Of a DNA stretch of 64,000 nucleotides, positions 7,294-16,285 are shown in pieces. The translations under genes were made by a program, and so were the position numbers. Where the stretch lies: positions 372,001 through 436,000 of the forward strand of contig NZ_BJYT01000002.1 in assembly GCF_007991655.1 (NCBI RefSeq), given 5' to 3'. How positions within the stretch are numbered: the stretch's first letter is position 1; every line of letters begins with the position of its first letter. The notes under the pieces are model-generated. The model was not told the DNA's origin. It saw only the letters and a program-made list of their open reading frames with translations, and searched no databases. This DNA is from Segetibacter aerophilus (GTDB lineage: Bacteria > Bacteroidota > Bacteroidia > Chitinophagales > Chitinophagaceae).

Positions 7294-9459
7294 ATGTCTT
7301 TAGCTAATCCACGGGCTGTTTTACAAAATATTTTTGGCTACGATTCCTTTAGACACAATCAACAGGAAATAGTTGAGCACGTGCTTGCAGGAAACGATGC
7401 TGTGGTGCTAATGCCTACAGGCGGAGGGAAAAGTTTGTGTTACCAGGTGCCAGCGTTGTGTTTAGAAGGAGTAACCGTTGTCGTGAGCCCTTTGATTGCC
7501 CTGATGAAAGACCAGGTAGACGCACTGGTTGTAAATGGGATAAAGGCGGCGTTTTTAAATAGCTCGCAAAGCACTAATGAGCAAGCAGCTATCTTTCAGC
7601 AGTTAAAGTTGAACCAGCTTAAACTGCTATACCTGGCTCCGGAACGCTTGATGGGAAAGGAAACCCAGTTTATCAATTTTCTGCAGCAAATAAACGTTTC
7701 CCTTTTTGCTATTGATGAGGCGCATTGCATCTCTCAATGGGGCCATGACTTCAGACCAGAATACCTCGTGTTGGGACAGCTTAAGCAGAGGTTTCCTTCT
7801 ATTCCGATCATAGCCCTTACAGCGACTGCGGACGCGCTTACTCAAAAAGATATCATTGATAAACTACATTTTGATGCTGTAAGGGTTTTTGAAAACAGTT
7901 TCAATCGCCCGAACATCTGGTATTACGTAAAGCCTAAAAAAAATTATTATGAAGCGCTGATTAGCTATCTCAAACAACATAGCAAAGACAGTGGAATTAT
8001 CTATTGTTTAAGCAGGACGTCTACTGAAAAACTTGCCGAAGATTTAAAAGCCGATGGCTTTAATGCAGCCGCTTATCATGCTGGCCTCGATAAAAGTGTA
8101 AAGGACGACAGACAGGAAAAGTTTTTGAAAGATGAGATCAACATTATCGTTGCGACCATAGCTTTTGGTATGGGGATTAATAAAAGCAATGTGAGGTTTG
8201 TGGTGCATGTTGACCTGCCAAAAAACATAGAAGGCTATTACCAGGAAACGGGGCGGGCTGGGAGAGATGGGCTACATAGCGAAGCGGTTTTATTTTATGG
8301 AGCAGGCGATGTGATAAAGTTGAAACGTTTTGCCGAGGTTGAAGGAAATGAGGCGCAAACGAAAATTATGCTTCAAAAGCTTGATAAGATGAGTAAGTTC
8401 TGCGAAACAAAAACGTGCAGAAGAAAATATTTACTCAATTATTTTGGTGATGAAGCGCCTGACTATTGCGGCAGTTGTGATGTCTGTTTGAATAAACCTG
8501 TTTTAAAGGATACTACCATTATTGCCCAGAAAATTCTGAGCGCAGTTGTACGGTTGAAAGAAAGTTTTGGAATGCGGTACGTAGTGGATGTTTTAAGGGG
8601 AAGTAACAACGAGAAGATGCGTGCCGATCATAAGGCGTTGAGCGTTTACGGCATTGGTAAAGATGTCTCAAAAGAGGAGTGGTTGCATTATACAAAGGAG
8701 TTGATTGACTATGAGTACCTGGTGCAATCCGACGGGCAATACCCGGTTTTACAATTAACGGAAAAGGGTAGGGCCGTACTCTTTCAAAAAGAAAAGGTGT
8801 ACTTGTCAGCACCGGTCAGCATTGAAATTGCCCACGAACCGGAAATATACCAGCAGCATTCTTACGAAAAAGAGCTTTTCGAAAACCTGAAACTATTGCG
8901 TAACAAAATAGCCCGGGAGGAGAATGTGCCGTCTTATATCATCTTTAGCGACAGCACTTTGCTTGACCTGGCAACATATCTTCCCATCACTTCAAGCGAT
9001 CTTTTAAAGATTTCAGGGTTTGGAGCTTTTAAGGCAGAAAAATACGGACGGGCATTTTTAGAGATGGTACAAGATTATTGTATTGCGTATAAGTTGCAGA
9101 GTCGTATCAATTTAAAACAGCCGAAGCGCGAGCGGAAACAATCAACGTCGAGTACTGAACGGGCGTCTGATACCAAACGCGTGACATTTGAGATGTTTAA
9201 AGAAGGTAAAACGATTGCTGAAATTGCAGAGGAAAGAAACTTGTCTGCCATGACTATTGAAACTCATTTAAGCTTTTATATTTCGAAACAAGAGCTTCAA
9301 ATAGATGATCTGGTGGAAAGGAGTAAGCGGATAGCGATACAAAAATCAGCAGAAAAGTTTGGAAGAAATAGTTTGAAGGTTTTAAAAGAAAGTCTGCCTG
9401 AAGAGATTGGATACGGAGATATCAGAATGGTATTAGCTGCAATGGACGCGAATGAATAG
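7294..9459 (+). CDS. recQ: ATP-dependent DNA helicase RecQ
   Basis: 3'-5' superfamily 2 DNA helicase acting in recombination repair and fork restart. 721 residues, longer than E. coli RecQ. Walker A with Lys47 (TGGGKS), DEAH at 141-144 in the RecQ-specific DEAHCISQWGHDFRPEY, and helicase motif VI QETGRAGRDG at about 317-326. The zinc-binding cysteines are Cys375, 392, 395 and 398, followed by a winged-helix RQC domain (about 405-510) and an HRDC domain (about 535-610; SSDLLKISGFGAFKAEKYG). A C-terminal helix-turn-helix segment (about 640-690, GKTIAEIAEERNLSAMTIETH) resembles the extension of Firmicutes and Bacteroidota RecQ proteins. No neighbour points to a specialised role. Confidence 0.97.
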   Translation: MSLANPRAVLQNIFGYDSFRHNQQEIVEHVLAGNDAVVLMPTGGGKSLCYQVPALCLEGVTVVVSPLIALMKDQVDALVVNGIKAAFLNSSQSTNEQAAIFQQLKLNQLKLLYLAPERLMGKETQFINFLQQINVSLFAIDEAHCISQWGHDFRPEYLVLGQLKQRFPSIPIIALTATADALTQKDIIDKLHFDAVRVFENSFNRPNIWYYVKPKKNYYEALISYLKQHSKDSGIIYCLSRTSTEKLAEDLKADGFNAAAYHAGLDKSVKDDRQEKFLKDEINIIVATIAFGMGINKSNVRFVVHVDLPKNIEGYYQETGRAGRDGLHSEAVLFYGAGDVIKLKRFAEVEGNEAQTKIMLQKLDKMSKFCETKTCRRKYLLNYFGDEAPDYCGSCDVCLNKPVLKDTTIIAQKILSAVVRLKESFGMRYVVDVLRGSNNEKMRADHKALSVYGIGKDVSKEEWLHYTKELIDYEYLVQSDGQYPVLQLTEKGRAVLFQKEKVYLSAPVSIEIAHEPEIYQQHSYEKELFENLKLLRNKIAREENVPSYIIFSDSTLLDLATYLPITSSDLLKISGFGAFKAEKYGRAFLEMVQDYCIAYKLQSRINLKQPKRERKQSTSSTERASDTKRVTFEMFKEGKTIAEIAEERNLSAMTIETHLSFYISKQELQIDDLVERSKRIAIQKSAEKFGRNSLKVLKESLPEEIGYGDIRMVLAAMDANE

Positions 9460-9544
9460 CGTACCTTTTCTTACCATTTTTACACGTTTACAGAACGAAT
9501 GTTTTTAACCAAAAAAATTTACTTTCAACAAATAAAGCTTGCAT

Positions 9545-10930
9545 ATGTCATCAACAAATGTTCCTGGTAACGCGGTAGTAATAGACGAGTCTGTCGATGG
9601 TGTTGAAAAAGATGTAAACGACTCGAGGCCAAAAACATTTTGGTCTGGGCTTACAGAAGATTGGTGGGCCGTAATTATAGGAGGAATTATCATTGCCGCT
9701 ATCCTTGCCTTTGCGATAGCATCACCTGGTTTTAAATTTACCACGCCGGTTTATCAATGGGCTAATACCAACGATCTCGTTACCAAAGTATTTACTATAA
9801 ATAACCTTTTGATGATAGCTGGAATAGGTGTTGCCTTCATGATTATTTCATCTGTATCAATTTCCTTGTCTGGAGGAAATGCCCCAAAATTCGTTAAAGG
9901 CTTTGCTTTAGTATTTGTGCTGGGCATTCTTTCGCTTATCGTAGCCGGGAATAAAACCATTAATTATTACGGTATAGAGTACGTTGTTTTTGCGCTCTTT
10001 TCAGGCTTGCTAATTGGGAATTTGACCACCCTGCCCGACTGGTTGAAAGAGGCCGCTCGTTCTGAATTTTTTATCAAAACAGGATTGGTGATTTTAGGAA
10101 CGAGTATCTTGTTTACTGATATTATCCAGGCAGGGATACCGGGCATTTTACAGGCGGTTGTGGTGGTGTCAACAGTTTGGTTCTTTTCGATGTGGTTATC
10201 GAGATTGCTCAAAGTAGATGATGAGTTTGGGGTGATATTGGCGTCTGCTGTTTCCATTTGCGGTGTCTCGGCGGCTATCGTTGCAGCTGGTGCAATCAAT
10301 GGCGATAAAAAGAAGCTGTCGTATGTTACCTCTTTGGTGTTGCTAGTTGCTATCCCTATGCTCATTATTATGCCTTATGTTATTCGTTCGTTAGGCTTGT
10401 CGGATATTGTAGCAGGAGCTTGGCTCGGAGGAACTTTAGATACCACCGCGTCGGTAACGGCTGCTGCACAATTAGTTGGTCCGTTAGCAATCAAGGCTGG
10501 TGTGATTGTCAAGTTTTCTCAGAATGTATTAATTGGGGTTGCCGCTATTTTTATTGCAGCGTGGTGGACTCTAAAAAAAGATCCTTCGGCAAAAGCTTCT
10601 ACTGAAGGCAAAGGGGTGTCGATAGTCTGGGAGCGTTTTCCAAAGTTCGTATTGGGTTTTTTGGCTGCTTCGCTGCTGTTCTCGTTTCTTGTTCCTACCG
10701 GTACAACCAAACAAGTGGCCGGCATGCTTAATAGCCTCCGCACGGTGTGGTTTGCACTTGCTTTTGTAGCGATTGGTTTAGAAGCAAGATTTGCTGACCT
10801 GGTCAAAATTCAAGGTGGCAGACCTGCACTTACCTTTATCCTTGCGCAGCTCTTCAATATTGCGTGGACCCTTTTGTGGGCCTACTTGTTATTTGGAGGA
10901 GTGTTGTTTCCTGCACCCGATATCAAGTAG
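9545..10930 (+). CDS. YeiH-type putative sulfate exporter family transporter
   Basis: Integral membrane protein of 461 residues in the conserved family of E. coli YeiH (putative sulfate/anion exporter, PF03601). About eleven or twelve hydrophobic segments follow a 45-residue hydrophilic N-terminus. Family-typical stretches are visible: GLLIGN, KTGLVILGTSILF, SAVSICGVSAAIVAAGAI, AGAWLGGTLDTTASVTAAA and the C-terminal FVAIGLEARF. ATG at 9545 is chosen over a TTG two codons earlier. The intergenic space to recQ is 85 bp, so it is probably its own transcription unit; it converges on the PP-loop gene with 23 bp between stops. The transported substrate is unproven for this family. Confidence 0.85.
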   Translation: MSSTNVPGNAVVIDESVDGVEKDVNDSRPKTFWSGLTEDWWAVIIGGIIIAAILAFAIASPGFKFTTPVYQWANTNDLVTKVFTINNLLMIAGIGVAFMIISSVSISLSGGNAPKFVKGFALVFVLGILSLIVAGNKTINYYGIEYVVFALFSGLLIGNLTTLPDWLKEAARSEFFIKTGLVILGTSILFTDIIQAGIPGILQAVVVVSTVWFFSMWLSRLLKVDDEFGVILASAVSICGVSAAIVAAGAINGDKKKLSYVTSLVLLVAIPMLIIMPYVIRSLGLSDIVAGAWLGGTLDTTASVTAAAQLVGPLAIKAGVIVKFSQNVLIGVAAIFIAAWWTLKKDPSAKASTEGKGVSIVWERFPKFVLGFLAASLLFSFLVPTGTTKQVAGMLNSLRTVWFALAFVAIGLEARFADLVKIQGGRPALTFILAQLFNIAWTLLWAYLLFGGVLFPAPDIK

Positions 10931-10953
10931 TTGCAGACAGGGCAGAAGTAAAC

Positions 10954-11604
10954 TTAGTGGACTAGCTTCAGGCTGCAGAACCAGAAATTTTCATGCAAGG
11001 TCTTTTCTTCCACGACGACGCTTAACCGGTTGTTGAAGAGGGGGCAATCCAGAACGAGGGTGTGATATTCTCCGTTTTCTCCGCATGCATCTATGCCTAA
11101 AGCCTCCAATTCATCAACTAAGGTTGGGGTAATTATTCGACCTAGAAATCTTTCTCCCATTGTTTCATTGCAACTCACAATCATCGTTTCAATTCCACTC
11201 GCAAGCATTTCATCTACGAGCTTTCGACGGTCTTGCTTCCATAGCGGCAGTACGGCTTGGATGCCTGCTTTTGCGCAAACCATTTCTTCCCAATCGCGGT
11301 GGCCTTGTAAGTCGATATCTCCAAAAACAGCGTACTGCAATTGGTACTCTTTTGTAAGCAGAACTAAAGCGCTTACAAATTTCGATTCGTAGTCTTGCCA
11401 GCTACTTGGAAATAAATACATGGGTAAGCCTGCTCGCTCTGCCTGGGCTTTTAAGATCGCAGAAGGGATGCCATGGCTTCTTGAAATTTTGCCATGTTCG
11501 TTCAATACGTTCAATAAAGCTTTTGGTTGATAGCCTTGCTTCATCGCGTGCATTAAAGCAAAGCAACTGTCTTTTCCACCGCTCCAACTGCAGGTAGTAT
11601 TCAT
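10954..11604 (-). CDS. PP-loop ATP pyrophosphatase, diphthine-ammonia ligase family
   Basis: 216-residue adenine nucleotide alpha-hydrolase with the PP-loop at the N-terminus (SGGKDS, residues 8-13) and the family's later motifs GDIDLQGHRDWEE and ENGEYHTLVLDCPLF. Eukaryotic and archaeal relatives (Dph6) amidate diphthine on elongation factor 2; bacteria lack diphthamide, so the bacterial substrate is unknown. The length fits the single-domain bacterial form. A repeat copy lies between its start and the rnhA stop on the same strand, so co-transcription with rnhA and the PhzF-like gene is possible but interrupted by a 112-bp gap. Confidence 0.88.
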   Translation of the reverse strand: MNTTCSWSGGKDSCFALMHAMKQGYQPKALLNVLNEHGKISRSHGIPSAILKAQAERAGLPMYLFPSSWQDYESKFVSALVLLTKEYQLQYAVFGDIDLQGHRDWEEMVCAKAGIQAVLPLWKQDRRKLVDEMLASGIETMIVSCNETMGERFLGRIITPTLVDELEALGIDACGENGEYHTLVLDCPLFNNRLSVVVEEKTLHENFWFCSLKLVH

Positions 11605-11656
11605 GCTTAGTTTGAATGTTTTTTAGGTGAATTTTCTTTTGCCGAAAGAATTGAAA

Positions 11657-11682
11657 AAGTACAAGAGTGCGACGCAACAATG
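11657..11682 (+). repeat. Dispersed repeat, copy 4 (near-consensus)
   Basis: AAGTACAAGAGTGCGACGCA then ACAATG; used here as the reference copy. It lies 35 bp beyond the rnhA stop on the minus strand and 53 bp upstream of the PP-loop gene start. Confidence 0.8.
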
Positions 11683-11716
11683 ATTCTACAAAGACTTGAA
11701 GCCGGAACAATAAATC

Positions 11717-12199
11717 CTATCCATTTGCTAAATCGCGCTCATAACCTTCATCGATCAGGAGGTTGGTGCCGTCTGCAGCAGTCGTTGCAAGCACATCGCA
11801 GCGATTGTTTAGCGGGTTATCGGCGTGCCCTTTTACCCACTGGAAGGTAATCTGGTAATCTTTAGCAAGATTGTAAAAACGGGTCCATAAATCTTTGTTC
11901 TTCTTGCCGCCGGCGAAGTTGGTCTTCATCCATTTATCGAGCCATTTCAGCTGGACGGCTTTTACAATGTATTGACTGTCGGTATAAATCGTTAGAGGAA
12001 TATTTTTTTTGGTAAGGCTCTCAAGCGCGGTAATTACACCAAGCAGCTCCATGCGGTTGTTGGTTGTTTTGCGATAACCCGCGGAAAGTTCTTTGAGTTT
12101 ATCGCCCCACATCAATATCGCACCATAACCGCCGGGACCCGGATTACCGCGACTTGATCCATCCGTATAAATGATTAGTTGGTGTCCGTTGGTTGACAT
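11717..12199 (-). CDS. rnhA: Ribonuclease HI
   Basis: Endonuclease that cuts the RNA strand of RNA-DNA hybrids. 160 residues, the normal bacterial length. The four acidic catalytic residues are present: Asp13 (YTDGSSRGNPG), Glu51 (NRMELLG), Asp74 (IYTDSQY) and Asp135 (NRCDVLA), with the assisting His125 in KGHADNPLNN. The basic handle region is KWMKTNFAGGKKNKDLW. The ATG is 2 bp from the stop of the PhzF-like gene, so the two are co-transcribed. No unusual features. Confidence 0.97.
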   Translation of the reverse strand: MSTNGHQLIIYTDGSSRGNPGPGGYGAILMWGDKLKELSAGYRKTTNNRMELLGVITALESLTKKNIPLTIYTDSQYIVKAVQLKWLDKWMKTNFAGGKKNKDLWTRFYNLAKDYQITFQWVKGHADNPLNNRCDVLATTAADGTNLLIDEGYERDLANG

Positions 12200-12201
12200 A
12201 G

Positions 12202-12987
12202 TTACAGGTAAAATTCGCCTTTTAAATATAGAACGGCATTGCCTGCCATCGTCACCCTTTCGCCTTTGTCTTCACAAAATAATTCGCCTTCACGCGACGA
12301 CAATTGCTTTGCTGTCAAAGTTGTTTTATTTAATTCTTTTGCCCAATAGGGAATAAGATTGCAATGCGCCGAGCCGGTGACAGGGTCTTCGCCAATAACA
12401 GAATTTGGTACAAAAAAGCGTGAAACAAAGTCGACTTCTTTCGCAGCTGCGGTAATGATTACTCCGATGGTGTCTAGCCGATTTAGATAATTGAAATCAG
12501 GAACGATCTGCTTTATTAGTGCTTCATCTTCATACACTAAAAAGTAGTCTCTTGACTTTAATACTTTGAGAGGAGGAAAGTTGATACCCTTTAACAAAGC
12601 TTCAGGCGCATGACAAGGCTGCGGCATTCTGCTTGGAAAGTTTAGTTCAATCAATTCATTTTTTTTTCTCACTTCAAGCATCCCACTTTTAGTTTGAAAC
12701 TTTATGACCTCTTTTTCAAAATGCAGATAATTGAAAAGAACAAAAGCGGTAGCAAGCGTTGCGTGACCACAGAGGTCTATTTCGTACTCAGGAGTGAACC
12801 AACGGAGATGAAAGCCTTCGCCCTCTTTTACGAAAAAAGCTGTCTCACTAAGGTTGTTTTCTGCTGCGAGTTTTTGCATTACTTCATCCGGCAACCAGGA
12901 TTCTAACGGACAAACAGCGGCGGGGTTTCCACCAAAAAGTTTGCTTGTAAATGCATCGACCTGGAATATGCTAAGAGGGTTAGACAT
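12202..12987 (-). CDS. PhzF family isomerase-like protein
   Basis: 261 residues of the PhzF fold, a two-lobe family related to diaminopimelate epimerase; PhzF itself isomerises a phenazine precursor, while most members have unknown substrates. Visible family motifs are FQVDAFTSKLFGGNPAAVC at the N-terminus, the active-site Glu in NNLSETAFF, DLCGHATLATAFVLF and the C-terminal GEDPVTGSAHC. ATG at 12987 begins the canonical N-terminus; the longer frame begins with TTG and adds seven residues that the family lacks. It precedes rnhA by 2 bp. No phenazine genes are nearby. Confidence 0.88.
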   Translation of the reverse strand: MSNPLSIFQVDAFTSKLFGGNPAAVCPLESWLPDEVMQKLAAENNLSETAFFVKEGEGFHLRWFTPEYEIDLCGHATLATAFVLFNYLHFEKEVIKFQTKSGMLEVRKKNELIELNFPSRMPQPCHAPEALLKGINFPPLKVLKSRDYFLVYEDEALIKQIVPDFNYLNRLDTIGVIITAAAKEVDFVSRFFVPNSVIGEDPVTGSAHCNLIPYWAKELNKTTLTAKQLSSREGELFCEDKGERVTMAGNAVLYLKGEFYL

Positions 12988-13061
12988 GTTGCTTGCTTTA
13001 GTTGGCAAAAGAACAGTAAAATTACATGAGAAAAACTTTTTTACATGCCTGCTTATGGCTA

Positions 13062-14690
13062 TCAGACTTGTAGTAGTCCCAAATTAAAGTCCGCCATGTG
13101 AGGTTGATGGTTCGCTGCGGCTATTCCTTCTGAAATTACTTTTCGGGTGTCTAACGGGTCAATAATTTCATCCACCCATAAGCGAGCGGCGGCGTAGTAA
13201 GCACTTGTTTGCTTCTCGTATTGACCTTTTAGCTTGCTTAATAATTGTTGTTCCGCCTCTGGCGTTACTTCCTGGCCTTTCGCTTTCAAACCTGCAACCT
13301 GTATTTGCAACATAGTTTTCGCTGCCTGTTCTCCGCCCATTACAGCTATTCTTGCTGTTGGCCATGCGTAGATAAAACGTGGATCGTATGCTTTGCCGCA
13401 CATTGCATAATTGCCCGCACCATAACTATTACCGATAACAATAGAAATTTTAGGTACGACAGAATTTGCTACTGCGTTTACCATCTTAGCCCCATCCTTA
13501 ATGATACCTGAATGCTCGCTTCTGCTGCCCACCATAAAGCCGGTAACGTCGTGTAGGAAAACAAGGGGGATCTTCTTTTGGTTACAATTCATGATGAACC
13601 TCGCAGCTTTGTCGGCGCTGTCATTGTAAATCACGCCGCCCATTTGTAACTCACCTTTTTTGTTCTTTATTACCAGGCGCTGGTTCGCAACAATACCTAC
13701 TGCCCAACCGTCAATTCTTGCATAGCCACAAAGAATTGTTTTGCCGTAGTGTTCTTTGAATTGTTCGAATTCGCTGTTGTCGACTAGCCGCTCGATTATT
13801 TCGAGCATGTTGTAAGGCTTTACGTTGCCCTGTGGAAACATACCATAGATTTCTCTTGGTTCTTTTTTTGGTAGGATGGGAGTCTCGCGATTAAATCCTG
13901 CTGTTTTGGGAAAGGCAAGTTTGCTGATAATGCGTTTCACCTGGTCGAGGCATTCCTGTTCTGTTGCAAATTTATAATCTGCTATTCCGCTTAGCTCATT
14001 GTGTGTTGAAGCGCCACCCAACGTTTCGGCATCGACTTCTTCACCAACGGCCGCTTTTACGAGATAGGGACCGGCGAGATAAATGCTGCCGTTACCCTCA
14101 ACCATCAGCGTTTCATCGCTCATGATTGGCAGGTAGGCTCCGCCCGCGACACATGCGCCCATTACCGCAGCAATTTGCGTGATACCCATGGCGCTCATGC
14201 GCGCATTGTTTCTGAAAATTCTTCCAAAGTGCTCTTTGTCAGGAAAAATTTCGTCCTGCATGGGGAGAAAGACACCTGCGCTATCGACGAGGTAAATGAC
14301 AGGGAGATTGTTTTCCATAGCAATTTCCTGCATTCTTAAATTTTTCTTACCGGTGATGGGAAACCAGGCGCCTGCCTTCACCGTTTGATCGTTTGCAATG
14401 ATCACACACTGCCTGCCACTTATGTAGCCAAGTCCTGATACCGTTCCTCCTGCAGGGCATCCGCCTTGTTCCTCATACATTTCAAAACCTGCAAAAGATC
14501 CTATTTCAATGAACGGCTTTTCTGGATCAACGAGGTAAGAGATGCGCTCCCTGGCCGTTAATTTATTTTTTTCGTGTTGTTTTTCAATTGATTTTGCTCC
14601 ACCCCCTGCCTTTATTTTTTCGTACCGTTGGCTCTTAATACTTACCGCCATTTTAAGGGCGTCTTCGTTTTTATTGAATTCCAGGTTCAT
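13062..14690 (-). CDS. Acyl-CoA carboxylase beta subunit (carboxyltransferase)
   Basis: 542-residue biotin-dependent carboxyltransferase of the propionyl-/methylcrotonyl-CoA carboxylase type; moves carboxyl from carboxybiotin to an acyl-CoA. Two crotonase-fold halves are evident: N-terminal (KLTARERISYLVDPE, GRQCVIIANDQTVKAG, DSAGVFLPMQ, GACVAGGAYLPIMSDE) and C-terminal (LVFLHDVTGFMVGS, SYGAGNYAMCG, RIAVMGGEQAAKTM). The segment SIYLAGPYLVKAAVGEEVDAETLGGA looks more like methylcrotonyl-CoA carboxylase (leucine breakdown) than propionyl-CoA carboxylase. The partner alpha subunit is not in the window. Substrate therefore stays tentative. Confidence 0.9.
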   Translation of the reverse strand: MNLEFNKNEDALKMAVSIKSQRYEKIKAGGGAKSIEKQHEKNKLTARERISYLVDPEKPFIEIGSFAGFEMYEEQGGCPAGGTVSGLGYISGRQCVIIANDQTVKAGAWFPITGKKNLRMQEIAMENNLPVIYLVDSAGVFLPMQDEIFPDKEHFGRIFRNNARMSAMGITQIAAVMGACVAGGAYLPIMSDETLMVEGNGSIYLAGPYLVKAAVGEEVDAETLGGASTHNELSGIADYKFATEQECLDQVKRIISKLAFPKTAGFNRETPILPKKEPREIYGMFPQGNVKPYNMLEIIERLVDNSEFEQFKEHYGKTILCGYARIDGWAVGIVANQRLVIKNKKGELQMGGVIYNDSADKAARFIMNCNQKKIPLVFLHDVTGFMVGSRSEHSGIIKDGAKMVNAVANSVVPKISIVIGNSYGAGNYAMCGKAYDPRFIYAWPTARIAVMGGEQAAKTMLQIQVAGLKAKGQEVTPEAEQQLLSKLKGQYEKQTSAYYAAARLWVDEIIDPLDTRKVISEGIAAANHQPHMADFNLGLLQV

Positions 14691-14758
14691 AATAAGTGTG
14701 TTGGAAACAAAGATAGGTTAGTGAAATATTGTTACCTGTAATAGGCCCGCACTAAGCA

Positions 14759-15484
14759 TTAGTTCAGCCTCTTCTGTAACCGAAGCCTGTAGGCGTTCAT
14801 AGCAGTTCTGCCCAACTTAGTTATAAGGCGATAATTTACGATTGCTCCAACTGGTGCTCCGATCACCGGAACTAATTGGGCCATTTTTGCTAAATCTATA
14901 TAGTCGCGGTATTCCTGTTGAAAGGTGCGCCAGTCAAACTCGTGAATATCCTCCGGCAACTGTTTGCTGATATTTTCCCAATCACGAATCTTCTCATAAA
15001 TCTCTTTTCTCCTTTGATCGCTGCAAAACGCCAATTGAAAAATATATAGCAGGTACAACCTTTCGCGATAGTCATCCGTGTCGAAGCCGTAAACGGAGGC
15101 AATTTCAAAAAGCAGTTTTATTTTGATCCCTAACAACAGCGGAAAATCAGCAAGGCCTAGTAGTATTCCTCCGGCCCCGGTTATCCCGCCTTCAGCTGCA
15201 GCAGTATGCTTGTAGAATTTGATTTTTTCAAGTACCACGGCTTCACGCAATTCAAGACTACCTTCTGTTCGCGCGCTTGCTGTAGTGACTTTCGATCCAA
15301 AAAGTACTACTCTAAACATTTGCTTGATTGCCGTCGTAATAGCACTATGAACCTTTTCCGGAATAATTCTATTTATTCTGTCTTGTATTCGTTTTGACAG
15401 CCGGTTGAAATAGCCAGGGCGCCGCAACATAGCCCTTTGCCAGATGGATACTTCCCTATAAACCTTTAAGTCATAATCATTCAT
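14759..15484 (-). CDS. EcsC family protein
   Basis: 241 residues matching the EcsC family, named after the third gene of the Bacillus ecs locus; biochemical function unknown. Family hallmarks are KVHSAITTAIKQM, a Gly-rich hydrophobic stretch (GGITGAGGILLGLADFPLLLGIK) and VPVIGAPVGAIVNYRLITKLGRTAMNAYR near the C-terminus. The two glycine-rich segments could insert into or associate with a membrane. It stands alone on the minus strand between the carboxylase and the dipeptidase genes, with 25-70 bp gaps on either side. Confidence 0.85.
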   Translation of the reverse strand: MNDYDLKVYREVSIWQRAMLRRPGYFNRLSKRIQDRINRIIPEKVHSAITTAIKQMFRVVLFGSKVTTASARTEGSLELREAVVLEKIKFYKHTAAAEGGITGAGGILLGLADFPLLLGIKIKLLFEIASVYGFDTDDYRERLYLLYIFQLAFCSDQRRKEIYEKIRDWENISKQLPEDIHEFDWRTFQQEYRDYIDLAKMAQLVPVIGAPVGAIVNYRLITKLGRTAMNAYRLRLQKRLN

Positions 15485-15509
15485 TGGAATTTTTTTAAGA
15501 AGGCATTTA

Positions 15510-16244
15510 TCAGTTTAAATGTTTTAACTGGTTAAAACTTAAATCCAGTAATTCGAAACGGTCTGCGGCATTGGGAAGTGAATAATGCCACCATTCGGTA
15601 CTTAATGATACAAACCCAAACTTCTCCATCGTTGTTTTTAAAAGTGCCCTATTATCTAAAACTTCCTTGGATAAATTATTGTAGCCGTGATGAGCTTTTT
15701 CAGAAAAGTCGTCAAAAGCAGTAGGCATCGCAAGTTCTTCCCCTGTCGAAATTTTAACCAACGTTACGTCAACAGCAGCGCCCCTGTTATGTCCACTTCC
15801 TTTTGTAGGATTCGCTGTGTAACGTTCGTCGTGTACAACTTTCCACATCTTTTTTGTTACCTGGTAAGGTCGGTAAGCATCGTACACTTTCAGCCCCAAC
15901 CCCGCCTTGTTCAGTTGTTCGTTTATCTTTTTTAACAAAATAGCTACAGGCAATCGCGCATAGGCAGTAGCTTCAGTATATAAAACACGACCGGTGAAAT
16001 TATTTTTTGTCGCGTATTTTAAGTCAATAACTAACTGAGAAATAAAAGGTTGAAGCAATATTAGTCTTTTTGAAGAATCGCTTGATGTACTATTTTTATA
16101 GCTTGCAACGTTATTAATGACGGGCGGTAAAATAGAGCTGCGAGAGGTGCTAAAAACCTGTGAACAGGCTATGTGAGATGAAGTTATAACAATAAAAAAG
16201 ATGGGGAAAAGAAAGTTTACCCTATTTTCGTGCCGTATTCGCAT
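15510..16244 (-). CDS. VanX/DdpX-like D-alanyl-D-alanine dipeptidase (M15)
   Basis: Zinc dipeptidase of peptidase family M15D that hydrolyses D-Ala-D-Ala. The zinc site is complete: SGHNRGAAVDVTL supplies His and Asp, and STEWWHYSL supplies the catalytic Glu and third His. An N-terminal export segment ends at SHIAC, either a lipoprotein Cys with a non-ideal lipobox or a normal signal peptide. ATG at 16244 is preferred; the longer frame starts with TTG at 16283 and adds 13 residues before the signal. The gene diverges from the RlpA-like gene with about 40 bp between starts, suggesting back-to-back promoters for two envelope genes. Without vanA/vanH it probably serves peptidoglycan turnover. 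Confidence 0.87.
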   Translation of the reverse strand: MRIRHENRVNFLFPIFFIVITSSHIACSQVFSTSRSSILPPVINNVASYKNSTSSDSSKRLILLQPFISQLVIDLKYATKNNFTGRVLYTEATAYARLPVAILLKKINEQLNKAGLGLKVYDAYRPYQVTKKMWKVVHDERYTANPTKGSGHNRGAAVDVTLVKISTGEELAMPTAFDDFSEKAHHGYNNLSKEVLDNRALLKTTMEKFGFVSLSTEWWHYSLPNAADRFELLDLSFNQLKHLN

Positions 16245-16285
16245 TACTGGTATTTTATTTTTGAAACTACTAAAACTGCACAAAC

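Noticed and set aside
13168-13401. Frame inside the acyl-CoA carboxylase gene
   Set aside because: Shadow of the well-supported carboxyltransferase in another frame.
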